A stretch of DNA of 32,981 bases from Verrucomicrobiales bacterium. Lineage in GTDB: Bacteria > Verrucomicrobiota > Verrucomicrobiia > Verrucomicrobiales > DEV007. A program made the position numbers and the translations under genes. The DNA is taken from NCBI GenBank assembly GCA_029210205.1, contig JARGOD010000053.1, positions 1 through 32,981 of the forward strand. Reading direction: 5' to 3'. How positions within the stretch are numbered: the stretch's first letter is position 1; each line of letters begins with the position of its first letter. Positions 1-8,457 of this stretch are shown in pieces. The notes under the pieces are model-generated. The model did not search any database and was not told the origin of the DNA. It saw only the letters and a program-made list of their open reading frames with translations.

Positions 1-3000
1 AATGTCATTCTCATCATGGTGGATGACATGGGATTCTCTGACCTTGGTTATCAAGGGGGCGAGATTGAGACTCCGCATCTCGATGCGCTCGCACACGGTG
101 GAGTTCGGTTTTCTCAATTCTACAATTCCGGACGATGTTGTCCGACGCGGGCGACACTGATGACGGGGCTTCATCCCCACGAGACGGGTATTGGCTGGAT
201 GACGGAACCGGCCGGTTCTACCCGGGGAGACAAGGAACCACCCGCTTACCAGGGACATCTCAATGACGCGTGCGTGACGGTGGCGGAGGTGCTCGGCGCA
301 AGCGGCTACGCAACCTACATGACGGGGAAATGGCATCTCGGCTATGACGAGGAAGAAGATTGGCCCTTGCAGCGCGGGTTTGATCGCTATTATGGGTGTG
401 TCAGTGGAGCGACGAGATTTTTCACGCCGGTAGAGCCTCGTGGAATGTTTCTCGACAATGAAATGGTCGAACCGGTGAGCACGACGGAGGAAGCCTTCTA
501 CACGACCGATGCGTTCACGGATCATGCCATCCGATTCATCGGCGAGCATTTCGAGGGCGAGAAGGCGGAAGATCCCTATTTTCTCTACCTCGCCTATACC
601 GCTCCTCACTGGCCATTGCAGGCATTCGAAGACGACGTTGCAAAGTATCGAGGAAACTACAAAGGAGGGTGGGACAAGCTCCGCGAGGAACGGTATCGCC
701 GACAGATCGAGCTTGGGCTGATCAATGAGTCATGGGAGTTGTCGGCGAAGACACCGGGAATCCCCGAGTGGGATTCATTGAGCGAGGCGAAGAAGGACGA
801 GATGGATCTGAAGATGGCAGTGTATGCCGCGATGGTCGATCGCGTTGATCAGAACATCGGCAAGCTCGTTGCTGAACTGAAAGAAAACGGCACGCTGAAA
901 GATACGTTGATCCTTTTCCTCTCCGACAATGGAGCATGTCAAGAGGGGGGCATGTTAGGGCGCGGTGAGTTTTACGACATCGGGAAGAGAAACAGTCAGG
1001 ATTCCAACAGCTACGGTGAGGCCTGGGCCAATGCCGGAAGCACTCCGTTTCGACTCTACAAGCACTTTGCGCACGAGGGTGGATCGGCGACGCCGTTCTT
1101 CATGCACTGGCCAGCCGGGATCGAGGCGCAGGAAGATTGGTTTGAGGATCCGGCTCAGCTCATTGATGTGCTGCCGACGTTGATCGATGTGGCGGGGGCT
1201 GAGTATCCAGATGCCCGCGGAGACGTTGAGGTTCCGCAGCTCGATGGGATTTCGCTGCGACCTGCGTTTGAAGGTGAGGGGCTCGGCCGGGAGGAGCCGA
1301 TCTTTATCGAGCATGAGCGGCATGCCTTCGTTCGCGACGGGAAATGGAAGCTCGTCGGGCGGGAAGTATCGACGATCGAAGGAACGGATGAGTCGCAGTG
1401 GGAGCTCTACGACATGGAGGCGGATCGCACCGAGACGAATAACCTCGCGATGTCCAATTCAAAGAAGGTTGATGAGCTGGCGGCCCAATGGGAGGCTTGG
1501 GCGAACCGTGTCAGTGTCTATCCGCGCGGTGTTCGCAGTCCGGCGCCTCCGTCTTCGAGTCCGGCTCCGGCTGAGACGAGTGAGCTGAAGCAGGAGCGCT
1601 TCAAGCCTGAGATCGCGAAGACCGGGTTCGGGATTCGGGCGGAGGTTGAGGCGAAGAAACCGAACGGAGTCGTCCTCGCACAAGGAGGCAATGCCTTTGG
1701 CTACTCACTCTATTTTGAGAAGGGCGTCCCTGCGTTTGCCTGGCGTAATCGTTCGAAGCTGACTGAGCTGCGTGGCGACAAGGCAGTACGCGGGAAAGTC
1801 ACGCTCGAGGTGCGAGTCTCGAAAAGCGAGTTAGTAATGAAAGCCAATGGGAAGAAGGTGGCCAGCGCTGCAATCGATGGTTTCCTTGCGGAGCAGCCGG
1901 GTCTGGGACTGTTCCTCGGGGGCGATGGTGTCCACGCGGTGGGAAACTATGAAGTGCCAAACCGGTTCTCCGGAAAGGTCCTCGACTACCGTATTCTCAG
2001 CGACCTGAGAAAAGTGCCGATGCGCACTTCCTGGGGAAGAGATCTCGATCCTGAATCGGTTTGGTCTCAATACCCTCGTCCACAGTTCGAGCGCGATGAG
2101 TGGACGAATCTCAACGGATACTGGAACTACGCTGTGACACCGGGGACGCGCGAGAGTGCTCCGAAGAAATGGGCGGGAGAAATCCTCGTGCCTTTCGCGA
2201 TCGAAGCACCGCTTTCCGGCGTGGAGCGCCGCCTTCTTCCTGAGGAGGCGCTCTGGTATCAGCGGACTTTTCCAATAGAAAAAGAAGAGGGTCAGCGTTA
2301 CCTGCTGCACTTCGAGGCGGTGGACTATGCCTGCCGCGTTCAAGTCAACGGCGTCGAGGTGGGTGGCAACACCGGTGGTAATTTGCCTTTCGCTATCGAC
2401 ATCACCGACGCGGCAAAGTCAGGTGAGAACGAGCTTGTCGTTCGTGTGATCGATGGAACTGACACCGGTCATCAACTGCATGGCAAGCAAGTCCTCAGTC
2501 CGGGTGGTATTTGGTACACGCCGGTTTCCGGGATTTGGCAGACGGTCTGGATGGAAGCGGTACCTGACACGTATTTATCAGACCTCAAGATTACGACGAA
2601 AACGAGTGGACGTGTTGAGGTCCAGCTGAGTATTGAAGGAGGTGGGCGAGCTGATGCGGCCGCGATGGTACGTCTCGGGGGAACCGATATTGCGGGTGCG
2701 AAAGCGAACGGAGATCGCATCCAGCTGTCGATTCCGAATCCGCGCCTCTGGTCGCCGGATGATCCAACGCTCTACGATCTGGAGATCACGGTGGGTGAGG
2801 ACACAGTGAAGTCGTATTTTGGAATCCGCGAAACCGGGATTGAGAGGGACGCTGAGGGACATCTTCGCTTCACGCTGAATGGGAAGCCGATCTTCCACTG
2901 GGGAACGCTCGACCAGGGATGGTGGCCGGACGGATTGCTGACCCCTCCTTCCGAGGAGGCGATGGTCTATGACATCCAGTATCTCAAGGACGCAGGATTC

Positions 3001-3759
3001 AACACGATCCGAAAGCACATTAAGGTCGAGCCGCGTCGTTACTATCATGCCTGCGACCGCATTGGAATGTTGGTATGGCAGGATCAGGTCAGCTCAGGCA
3101 CGGGACGCAAGCGTGGCGAGGGGGAAACCAGTCCTGATTGGACCCGGCTTGAGGTGGGAGGAAGTGACGCCGTCTGGCCGGACGAGGCTCATGAGCAATA
3201 CCTTGTTGAACTCAAAACGATGATCGACACCTTTTACAATCATCCTTCGATCGTGCAGTGGGTGCCCTTCAACGAGGCATGGGGTCAGCATCGCACGATC
3301 AAAGTAGGTGAGTGGGTCGTGCCCTACGATCCAACCCGATCGATCAACATCGCGAGCGGGGGCAACTTTTTTGAGATCGGACACATTGTCGATGATCATG
3401 CTTATCCCCACCCTGAGTTCGCGTGGGAGGATGATGAAGGTGGGCGCTTCAGTGACTTTGTGAAAGTGATGGGCGAGTTTGGCGGCCACGGATTTCCGGT
3501 TGAGGGTCATCTCTGGAGCAACGAGACCCGGAACTGGGGGTATGGGGGCATTCCTAAGGACAAGGAAGAGTGGCTCGAGCGCTACCGCACTTCGATCGAG
3601 ATGCTGGTAGACTTGAAGAAAAAGGGAATCGCCGGCGGCATTTACACGCAGACGACGGATGTAGAGGGCGAGATCAACGGGCTCATCACCTACGATCGCG
3701 AGGTCCAGAAGTTGAAGCCGGACGAGTTGAGAGATTTGAGTCGCCTGCTTTTCAAGTAG
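1..3759 (+). CDS. Sulfatase / LamG-like / GH2 beta-galactosidase-type fusion enzyme (5' partial)
   Basis: The reading frame is open from base 1, so the true start and any signal peptide lie outside the window; residue numbers here count from the ATG at 16. Residues 1 to about 500 are a sulfatase. The N-terminal metal site is VDDMG, and CCPTR at 41-45 is the C-x-P-x-R motif whose first Cys is converted to formylglycine. GKWHLGY and SDNGA are further sulfatase motifs. A short Pro/Ser/Ala linker follows, then a LamG-like beta region (about 530-655). From about 670 it is a GH2 enzyme: sugar-binding domain, Ig-like domain (about 850-950), then the barrel. NEAWG at 1086-1090 supplies the likely acid/base E1087, and GEFGG supplies the likely nucleophile E1154. 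The family activities are sulfate ester and beta-glycoside hydrolysis; both sites look intact. A joint attack on a sulfated glycan is inferred. The exact substrate cannot be told. Confidence 0.93.
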   Translation, partial: NVILIMVDDMGFSDLGYQGGEIETPHLDALAHGGVRFSQFYNSGRCCPTRATLMTGLHPHETGIGWMTEPAGSTRGDKEPPAYQGHLNDACVTVAEVLGASGYATYMTGKWHLGYDEEEDWPLQRGFDRYYGCVSGATRFFTPVEPRGMFLDNEMVEPVSTTEEAFYTTDAFTDHAIRFIGEHFEGEKAEDPYFLYLAYTAPHWPLQAFEDDVAKYRGNYKGGWDKLREERYRRQIELGLINESWELSAKTPGIPEWDSLSEAKKDEMDLKMAVYAAMVDRVDQNIGKLVAELKENGTLKDTLILFLSDNGACQEGGMLGRGEFYDIGKRNSQDSNSYGEAWANAGSTPFRLYKHFAHEGGSATPFFMHWPAGIEAQEDWFEDPAQLIDVLPTLIDVAGAEYPDARGDVEVPQLDGISLRPAFEGEGLGREEPIFIEHERHAFVRDGKWKLVGREVSTIEGTDESQWELYDMEADRTETNNLAMSNSKKVDELAAQWEAWANRVSVYPRGVRSPAPPSSSPAPAETSELKQERFKPEIAKTGFGIRAEVEAKKPNGVVLAQGGNAFGYSLYFEKGVPAFAWRNRSKLTELRGDKAVRGKVTLEVRVSKSELVMKANGKKVASAAIDGFLAEQPGLGLFLGGDGVHAVGNYEVPNRFSGKVLDYRILSDLRKVPMRTSWGRDLDPESVWSQYPRPQFERDEWTNLNGYWNYAVTPGTRESAPKKWAGEILVPFAIEAPLSGVERRLLPEEALWYQRTFPIEKEEGQRYLLHFEAVDYACRVQVNGVEVGGNTGGNLPFAIDITDAAKSGENELVVRVIDGTDTGHQLHGKQVLSPGGIWYTPVSGIWQTVWMEAVPDTYLSDLKITTKTSGRVEVQLSIEGGGRADAAAMVRLGGTDIAGAKANGDRIQLSIPNPRLWSPDDPTLYDLEITVGEDTVKSYFGIRETGIERDAEGHLRFTLNGKPIFHWGTLDQGWWPDGLLTPPSEEAMVYDIQYLKDAGFNTIRKHIKVEPRRYYHACDRIGMLVWQDQVSSGTGRKRGEGETSPDWTRLEVGGSDAVWPDEAHEQYLVELKTMIDTFYNHPSIVQWVPFNEAWGQHRTIKVGEWVVPYDPTRSINIASGGNFFEIGHIVDDHAYPHPEFAWEDDEGGRFSDFVKVMGEFGGHGFPVEGHLWSNETRNWGYGGIPKDKEEWLERYRTSIEMLVDLKKKGIAGGIYTQTTDVEGEINGLITYDREVQKLKPDELRDLSRLLFK

Positions 3760-3762
3760 GTG

Positions 3763-4131
3763 TCAGGATTCCAGCTGCTTTTGGATACGATCCTTGTCGG
3801 CGCGCTTCAGACCAGCGACGACCAGATCGTAGGAGTGATCGATCAGCCCGACCACAAGCGAATCGGGAAGTGATCCGTCGAGAATGAGCGTATTCCAATG
3901 CTTTTTGTTCATGTGGTAGCCGGGAATAACCGCCTCGTGCTCGTCACGCAGCATCACAGCGCGGTCAGGATCGCATTTCAGGTTCATCTGAGGCGGCACG
4001 TCTTCCGGACTCAGAATCGCAAACATTTTGCCGACGACCTTGTAGACGGCGGCCTGCGGGCCAAAGGGGAACTCTTCTGTTGTCTCAATGCGTTCGCTGA
4101 GACTTTGATAGATCTTTTCCAGATCATTCAT
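3763..4131 (-). CDS. MmcQ/YjbR-family protein
   Basis: A 122-residue protein with the MmcQ/YjbR (DUF419) pattern: an early FPFG motif, KVVGKMFAIL, NLKCDP, PGYHMNKKHWNTL, and a C-terminal helix following IDHSYDLVVAGL. The family has a double-wing fold resembling some DNA-binding proteins, but its cellular role is not established. I chose the ATG at 4131 (MNDLEKIY) because it gives the usual family length; an ATG at 4152 in the same frame would add seven residues. Neither has a good Shine-Dalgarno sequence. It converges on the sulfatase fusion with only three bases between the stop codons, and starts back-to-back with the OmpA-domain gene, so 4132-4206 must hold promoters for both directions. 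Confidence 0.85.
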   Translation of the reverse strand: MNDLEKIYQSLSERIETTEEFPFGPQAAVYKVVGKMFAILSPEDVPPQMNLKCDPDRAVMLRDEHEAVIPGYHMNKKHWNTLILDGSLPDSLVVGLIDHSYDLVVAGLKRADKDRIQKQLES

Positions 4132-4206
4132 GAATGAAAATAAGTTACCCAATGGTGTCAGAAAAAGATGATTTTTTTATTTTAATTACCATAAAAACAG
4201 TAAATA

Positions 4207-4797
4207 ATGTATTCAAATATGAAGGCTCTTGTCATCATTTCAGTGGTTGTCTTGCTGGGAGGACTCCTTCCTGAGTATGTTGCTGCCCAGATCAATGGGG
4301 AATCAATCGCGACTTATATTTCTCAGGACTCAGGGAACCCAAGCGAGAATTATCTCGAATACGGCTACAAACTTGCGACGACCTTGAAGCTCCTCACGCC
4401 CCAGCAGTTGGCACGCGTATTTGACGGATCGACGAATGTCCAGCTGCCACGCACGGTGAATGAACTCCTTGAGATGGATGACATCAATTTCGAAGGCGGT
4501 TCTGCAGTGCTTTCTCAGGCGGCGACGGAGGAATTGGACAAGGTCGTCGAGTATCTGGCGTTTAGTCCCAAAGCGAATATTAGAATTGAGGGACACGCCT
4601 GGTATCAAAACGATCGTGCCCAGATGCTTTCGGATCAGCGGGCAATTGCCGCGATGAATTATCTCGTTGGGATGGGAATCTCGGTGGATCGAATGGAAGC
4701 AGAAGGATTTGGGGGTACCCGCCCGCTTGTCGAAGGTAAGAGGAGCGAGACCACTGCAAACCGTCGGATCGAGATTCACGTGGTCGAGGGAGAGTAA
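4207..4797 (+). CDS. Exported OmpA-domain protein
   Basis: A 196-residue protein with a hydrophobic N-terminus (ALVIISVVVLLGGLL) ending in a plausible signal peptidase site near VAAQ. The C-terminal half is an OmpA-like peptidoglycan-binding domain: DDINFEGGSAVLS opens it, followed by IRIEGHAWYQND, SDQRAIAAMNYLV, ISVDRMEAEGFGGTRPL and the closing NRRIEIHV. The second residue group normally reads GHTD; here it is GHAW, a small departure. There is no outer-membrane barrel, so it is probably a periplasmic or lipid-free wall-binding protein. The start could also be the ATG at 4219, which gives a more typical signal peptide. The region just upstream (about 4168-4206) is very A+T rich and may hold the promoter. 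Confidence 0.88.
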   Translation: MYSNMKALVIISVVVLLGGLLPEYVAAQINGESIATYISQDSGNPSENYLEYGYKLATTLKLLTPQQLARVFDGSTNVQLPRTVNELLEMDDINFEGGSAVLSQAATEELDKVVEYLAFSPKANIRIEGHAWYQNDRAQMLSDQRAIAAMNYLVGMGISVDRMEAEGFGGTRPLVEGKRSETTANRRIEIHVVEGE

Positions 4798-4801
4798 ACG
4801 G

Positions 4802-6121
4802 TTAAGTACTTGCTGAGCGACGACGTGGTCGGGAACGACGGTTTCCACCGCCACCATTTTGACGGCGGTTGCCGCCTCCCTGAGCTCCGCCGCCTCCACC
4901 GGAACGTCGTTGCTGATTTCTTCCGCGTCCGCCACCCTGGCCTCCGCGTGGGGGCGTTGCGTTGCGTTCTTCGTGGCGTGGCTCACGATGATAGGGCTGA
5001 TCGGAGTCGACTGGAACTTTCGTACGAATATTTTTTTCAATCTGAGTGAGGAGGCCGTTGCTCTGCTCATCACAGAAAGAAATTGCGCGACCCTCTGCAC
5101 CGGCACGAGCAGTTCGCCCGATTCGGTGAACATACGAATCGGGCTCGTTCGGAAGGTCATAGTTGATGACGAGATCGACGCCTTTGACGTCAATGCCGCG
5201 CGCCGCGATGTCGGTTGCGACGAGGACACGGATTCGACCACTTCGGAAATCCTCAAGCGCTCTGACACGAGCCGACTGAGACTTGTTCCCGTGAATCGCT
5301 GCCGCAGGGATGCCTGATTTCTCGAGGTGTTCGGCAATACGGTTTGCGACATGTTTCATGCCGGTGAAAACGAGGGCGAGTCCCTCGGGGTGTTGTTCGA
5401 GGCTGTGGAGAAGAAGAGATCGCTTGTCCTCCCCGGCCACATGGCAAACGGTCTGTCGGATTTTTTCCACCGTCGTTGCTGGTGGAGTGACCTCGACGTG
5501 CTTGGGGCTTTTCAAGATCGAGCCTGCAAGTTCAATGATCGACTTCGGCATTGTCGCGGAGAAAAAGAGTGACTGTCGTTTCTTCGGGAGCTCCGCGATA
5601 ATCTTTTTAACATCGTGAATGAATCCCATGTCAAGCATGCGGTCGGCTTCGTCTATAACAAAGAACTCAAGCTCGCGCAGGCTGATGTGACCTTGACCGA
5701 TGAGATCGAGGAGGCGTCCGGGTGTTGCGACGAGGACCTCGGGGCCGCGACGGATAGCCTGGACCTGAGGGTTTTGGCCGACACCGCCGAAGATCACCGT
5801 GGATTGATGATTCAGGTAAGTGCCGTAGGCGTCGAAGCTGTCGTGAATCTGGATCGCGAGTTCGCGGGTCGGGGCAATCACGAGGACGCGAGGTGCTTTT
5901 GGAGTCCGTTTTTTGGGACGGTTAGAAAGATGCTCAAGAATCGGGAGCGCAAACGCTGCCGTCTTGCCGGTTCCGGTTTGAGCACAACCCATGACATCGT
6001 GGTCTTCGAGAACGTAGGGGATCGTTTTCTCCTGAATGGGGGAGGGTGTCGTGTAATCGCGATCACGAAGAGCGCGCTGGAGTGGTTCGCTGAGGGCGAG
6101 ATCGGTGAAATTGATGGGCAT
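4802..6121 (-). CDS. rhlE: DEAD-box RNA helicase, RhlE type
   Basis: A 439-residue ATP-dependent RNA helicase. All the motifs are present in order: Q motif (TTPSPIQ, 24-30), motif I AQTGTGKT (47-54), Ia PTRELA, Ib TPGR, II DEAD (157-160), III SAT (188-190), V ATDIAARGID and VI HRIGRTARAG. The tail, from about residue 375, is rich in Gly, Arg and Gln, as in RhlE-like proteins, and would add non-specific RNA binding. Such helicases act in ribosome assembly, RNA decay and cold adaptation. It converges on the OmpA-domain gene with four bases between stops. The mRNA just before the ATG is a pyrimidine run instead of a Shine-Dalgarno sequence (see the separate entry). The RhlE assignment rests on core motifs and tail style; other DEAD-box subfamilies are possible. 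Confidence 0.95.
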   Translation of the reverse strand: MPINFTDLALSEPLQRALRDRDYTTPSPIQEKTIPYVLEDHDVMGCAQTGTGKTAAFALPILEHLSNRPKKRTPKAPRVLVIAPTRELAIQIHDSFDAYGTYLNHQSTVIFGGVGQNPQVQAIRRGPEVLVATPGRLLDLIGQGHISLRELEFFVIDEADRMLDMGFIHDVKKIIAELPKKRQSLFFSATMPKSIIELAGSILKSPKHVEVTPPATTVEKIRQTVCHVAGEDKRSLLLHSLEQHPEGLALVFTGMKHVANRIAEHLEKSGIPAAAIHGNKSQSARVRALEDFRSGRIRVLVATDIAARGIDVKGVDLVINYDLPNEPDSYVHRIGRTARAGAEGRAISFCDEQSNGLLTQIEKNIRTKVPVDSDQPYHREPRHEERNATPPRGGQGGGRGRNQQRRSGGGGGAQGGGNRRQNGGGGNRRSRPRRRSAST

Positions 6122-6126
6122 GATAT

Positions 6127-6143
6127 AAAAAGGGGGGGAGGGA
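6127..6143 (-). promoter_or_regulatory. Pyrimidine tract in the helicase translation-initiation region
   Basis: On the helicase mRNA the bases just before the ATG (first base at 6121) read as a C-rich run with CCUCC inside it, then five U, then AUAUC. CCUCC matches the anti-Shine-Dalgarno core of 16S rRNA rather than its complement, so this site cannot pair with the ribosome in the usual way. It could mask a purine-rich stretch elsewhere in the message. The tract is seen directly; any regulatory role is inferred. Confidence 0.35.
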
Positions 6144-6545
6144 TAAAAGATCGAATCGAGAGGAGCCGAGTGGCGCCCACAGAGTCGAGTGTCCGAAACA
6201 GGACAGGGGCCGCTGGTCAGCGGTAGGACTCGATGAGATTAAATGAGACCCGTGACAGTTTTCACCGAAGAAACTGAAAGGGCGGATCGGGGTGCGAAAT
6301 GCCGTGATACCCGACTTGAGAAGATAGAGACTCGATGCATCCCAGTCGGAAAGCAACCTGATAAATCGCTGGGTAAGAATGCGCCATGTCAGCGCACTGG
6401 TTTCAACTTGGTATGAGCTAAGACGCAGGCAGAGATCATGCGAGCCGTCCAATTTCAAAAATTAAGCAAAAAATAAATTCGAATAGGGCGCCAGCTCACT
6501 GCGTTTCCAGCGATAACTTCACAATTTAGAAGGAGTCTCTGTAAT

Positions 6546-6704
6546 TCACTCAGTTGAAGGAAGTCGGGAAGATCGTTCTCTCGTCTGAAACTCTCGATAA
6601 GACTCAATGTTGGCCAATAAACCGATCTTCTGCATCGCCGAGGCGGCCTTGAAGCTATCGCCTGCATTTGCTAATAACTTATAAGCAATTATTGTAATTT
6701 TCAT
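6546..6704 (-). CDS. Candidate 52-residue small ORF (doubtful)
   Basis: An ATG-to-TGA frame on the minus strand, ending with the ATG seven bases from the divergent kinase start. The predicted peptide is mixed and soluble-looking, with the stretch DSFKAASAMQKIGLLANIES predicted helical, and its middle codons (GCC GCC TCG GCG ATG CAG AAG ATC) resemble the local coding style. No Shine-Dalgarno sequence precedes it and I recognise no family. If real, it would overlap the region where the kinase promoter should lie. It may be chance, since the frame also stays open upstream, antisense to the kinase. Confidence 0.2.
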   Translation of the reverse strand: MKITIIAYKLLANAGDSFKAASAMQKIGLLANIESYREFQTRERSSRLPSTE

Positions 6705-6710
6705 AATATA

Positions 6711-8354
6711 ATGGAACGCGAATTTCTCAACAGGGCCAGCGCTATTCTTAGGCGAATACATTCGCGCGCGCCCTTCACGCAGATTGCGAATGAGATCCTT
6801 CAGAGCGCCGTCGAGGAATCCCGGAGCGATTATGGTTCTTTTGTGAGGGTTGATTGGAGAAGTGGAGCTTTGAAAATTGTTGCTACCGCGGGTCAATCGT
6901 GGACTAGCGAGTCTAGTTGTCTGCGCTTGCAGGTAGGCGTCGGGATCACTGGTCGGGTCGCCAACTCTGGCAGAACCTATTGCTGCGATGACGTTCAGAA
7001 AGACCCCAATTATGTTTCCGTGATCGAATCGGTGAAAAGCGAATTGGCGATACCGGTCCTTGTTGGAGGACGAGTTTGGGGAATCATCAATCTCGATGCT
7101 AGTCATTCGGCCCACTATGGTCAAAGCACAGTTTTAAGAATGGAGCTTCTTGCTGAGATGGTTGCCTCCGCGATTGGTTTTCGTCTGCAGATGGAGAGGG
7201 AGAAAGAACTCTCTGCTTCGCTCATGGAGGCGGAGAAGCACTCTTCAATGGGTCATTTGGTAGCTGGAATTGCGCACGAAGTGAACAATCCCCTGACGGC
7301 GATACTTGGATGCGCGGAGCTTTTGGCTCAGGAGTCTGAGGATCCTGCCACGGCAAACTCGATGCAGGTGATCTGCAGTCAGGCGAAGCGGGCCGGAGAT
7401 TTGGTGAAGCAACTACTGTCTTTCGCCAGAATCAGCAGCCCGGAGGACCGTGAGACACTTACGATCAGTCGCCTCATCAATGAAGTTGATGAGATGGTGA
7501 GGCCATCAATCAAAATGTCGGGAATTTATTTTGAAGCGTTTACTGAAGAAGTCGGACTTGTTTGCGAAGTAAACCGCATCCAAATCCAGCAGATCCTGAT
7601 TAACCTCGTGAACAACGCCGAGCAGGCGATCAGTTCCTCTTCAATCAGCAGAGGACGAATCACTATTGCTGCGAGAGGAAACGGGGATTGCATATTAATT
7701 GAAGTTCGCGATAACGGACCGGGCTTAAAGGCGGGAACGCTTAAACGAATCTTCGATCCATTTTTCACGACCAAGGAAGAAGGAAAAGGAACCGGGCTGG
7801 GCCTTTCGATTTCCAGGGATATCGCTCTCTCTCACGGCGGAGAATTGTCGTGTCAGACTCCGGTGAAAGGTGGATGCGTTTTCACGCTATCGGTGCCCCG
7901 TCTCTCCGAAAATCAATCCCGGATGAAACTACCTGTGAAATCGCTTAAGAAAGCAAAGTCGACTGCAAATTTGCGGCTCCTTATTATCGATGATGAGGCC
8001 CCTATTCGGTGGATGTTGAAACGGCTACTGAGCCCGTGCACCGAGCTTTGCAGAGTTGCTGAATCTGCAGAAGAAGCGTTGGAACTCTCCTCTGAGCACG
8101 ATTTCAACGTCGTGGTGAGTGATTTTCATCTGCCAGGTCTGGATGGAATTGAGTTTTATGAGCAGGTTTCAGGGGGAAAGTTTGAACAGTTTGTCATCAT
8201 AACGGGAGATGCGTCATCGCCGAGGCTGACCACCTTTGAACAGCACGGAAACGTCGAGATTCTTGAAAAACCCTTTGATCTCGCAGAGATAAAAGGGCTC
8301 GTACAACGCCCGCTGGGCGAGGCTTTAGAAGCAACGGTAGCGCTTCCTGCATGA
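6711..8354 (+). CDS. Soluble hybrid sensor histidine kinase (GAF-HisKA-HATPase-REC)
   Basis: A 547-residue two-component protein without membrane segments or signal peptide, so it senses something in the cytoplasm. A GAF domain spans about 10-160 (it includes the typical GITGRVANSGRTYCCDDV). HisKA follows, with the phospho-acceptor H189 in GIAHEVNNPL. HATPase_c has the N box (NLVNNAEQAI), G1 (DNGPGL) and the F/G2 region (FDPFFTTKEEGKGTGLGLS). The C-terminal receiver (about 420-540) has the acidic pair IDDE, phospho-acceptor D471 in SDFHLPG and the conserved K520 in EKPFD. There is no DNA-binding output domain, so a separate partner must complete the pathway. It stands alone, and the next gene is an exported cytochrome about 100 bases on. 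The ATG at 6711 has no Shine-Dalgarno sequence but keeps the GAF domain complete. Confidence 0.94.
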   Translation: MEREFLNRASAILRRIHSRAPFTQIANEILQSAVEESRSDYGSFVRVDWRSGALKIVATAGQSWTSESSCLRLQVGVGITGRVANSGRTYCCDDVQKDPNYVSVIESVKSELAIPVLVGGRVWGIINLDASHSAHYGQSTVLRMELLAEMVASAIGFRLQMEREKELSASLMEAEKHSSMGHLVAGIAHEVNNPLTAILGCAELLAQESEDPATANSMQVICSQAKRAGDLVKQLLSFARISSPEDRETLTISRLINEVDEMVRPSIKMSGIYFEAFTEEVGLVCEVNRIQIQQILINLVNNAEQAISSSSISRGRITIAARGNGDCILIEVRDNGPGLKAGTLKRIFDPFFTTKEEGKGTGLGLSISRDIALSHGGELSCQTPVKGGCVFTLSVPRLSENQSRMKLPVKSLKKAKSTANLRLLIIDDEAPIRWMLKRLLSPCTELCRVAESAEEALELSSEHDFNVVVSDFHLPGLDGIEFYEQVSGGKFEQFVIITGDASSPRLTTFEQHGNVEILEKPFDLAEIKGLVQRPLGEALEATVALPA

Positions 8355-8457
8355 GCGGGGCGAGCAGGCATTTCCGGTAAAGCGGATGCATCATAACGGT
8401 GCGCCATCACGCGGGTTTGGGGCCTTGTAAGTGAAAACTTTTTAGCGACGGTGAGGT

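Larger units (their letters stand above)
6122..6710. other. 589-base intergenic region between divergent helicase and kinase genes
   Basis: No convincing gene of normal size is seen on either strand. The helicase side begins with a poly-G/A tract on the plus strand (6127-6143), which reads as a pyrimidine tract in the helicase mRNA. The kinase side is strongly A+T rich (6668-6712) and probably carries that gene's promoter; TTGAAG at 6649-6654 and TAATAA at 6672-6677, 17 bases apart, are a weak candidate pair. The middle (about 6200-6540) shows no clear hairpin with a T tract. A long helicase leader with regulatory structure would fit what is known of some cold-responsive helicase genes, but the sequence alone does not show one. 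Confidence 0.5.

Noticed and set aside
1187..1588. 133-residue frame inside the sulfatase fusion, Arg/Ser rich
   Set aside because: Overlaps the conserved sulfatase C-terminal part in another frame; composition typical of a frame shadow.
4330..5352. 340-residue open frame on the minus strand
   Set aside because: It lies across the OmpA-domain gene and the helicase tail, and both have clear family motifs in other frames. The peptide is Ser/Arg rich with no domain.
5615..6226. 203-residue open frame on the plus strand
   Set aside because: Antisense to the helicase core motifs; shadow of high-GC coding sequence.
6707..6712. TATAAT as the -10 box of the kinase gene
   Set aside because: It overlaps the ATG at 6711. 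Transcription would start after the start codon, and no later start keeps the GAF domain.
6546..7124. 192-residue minus-strand frame opposite the kinase GAF domain
   Set aside because: The upper part is antisense to a well-conserved GAF domain. Only the 52-residue end outside the kinase was kept, as a doubtful candidate.
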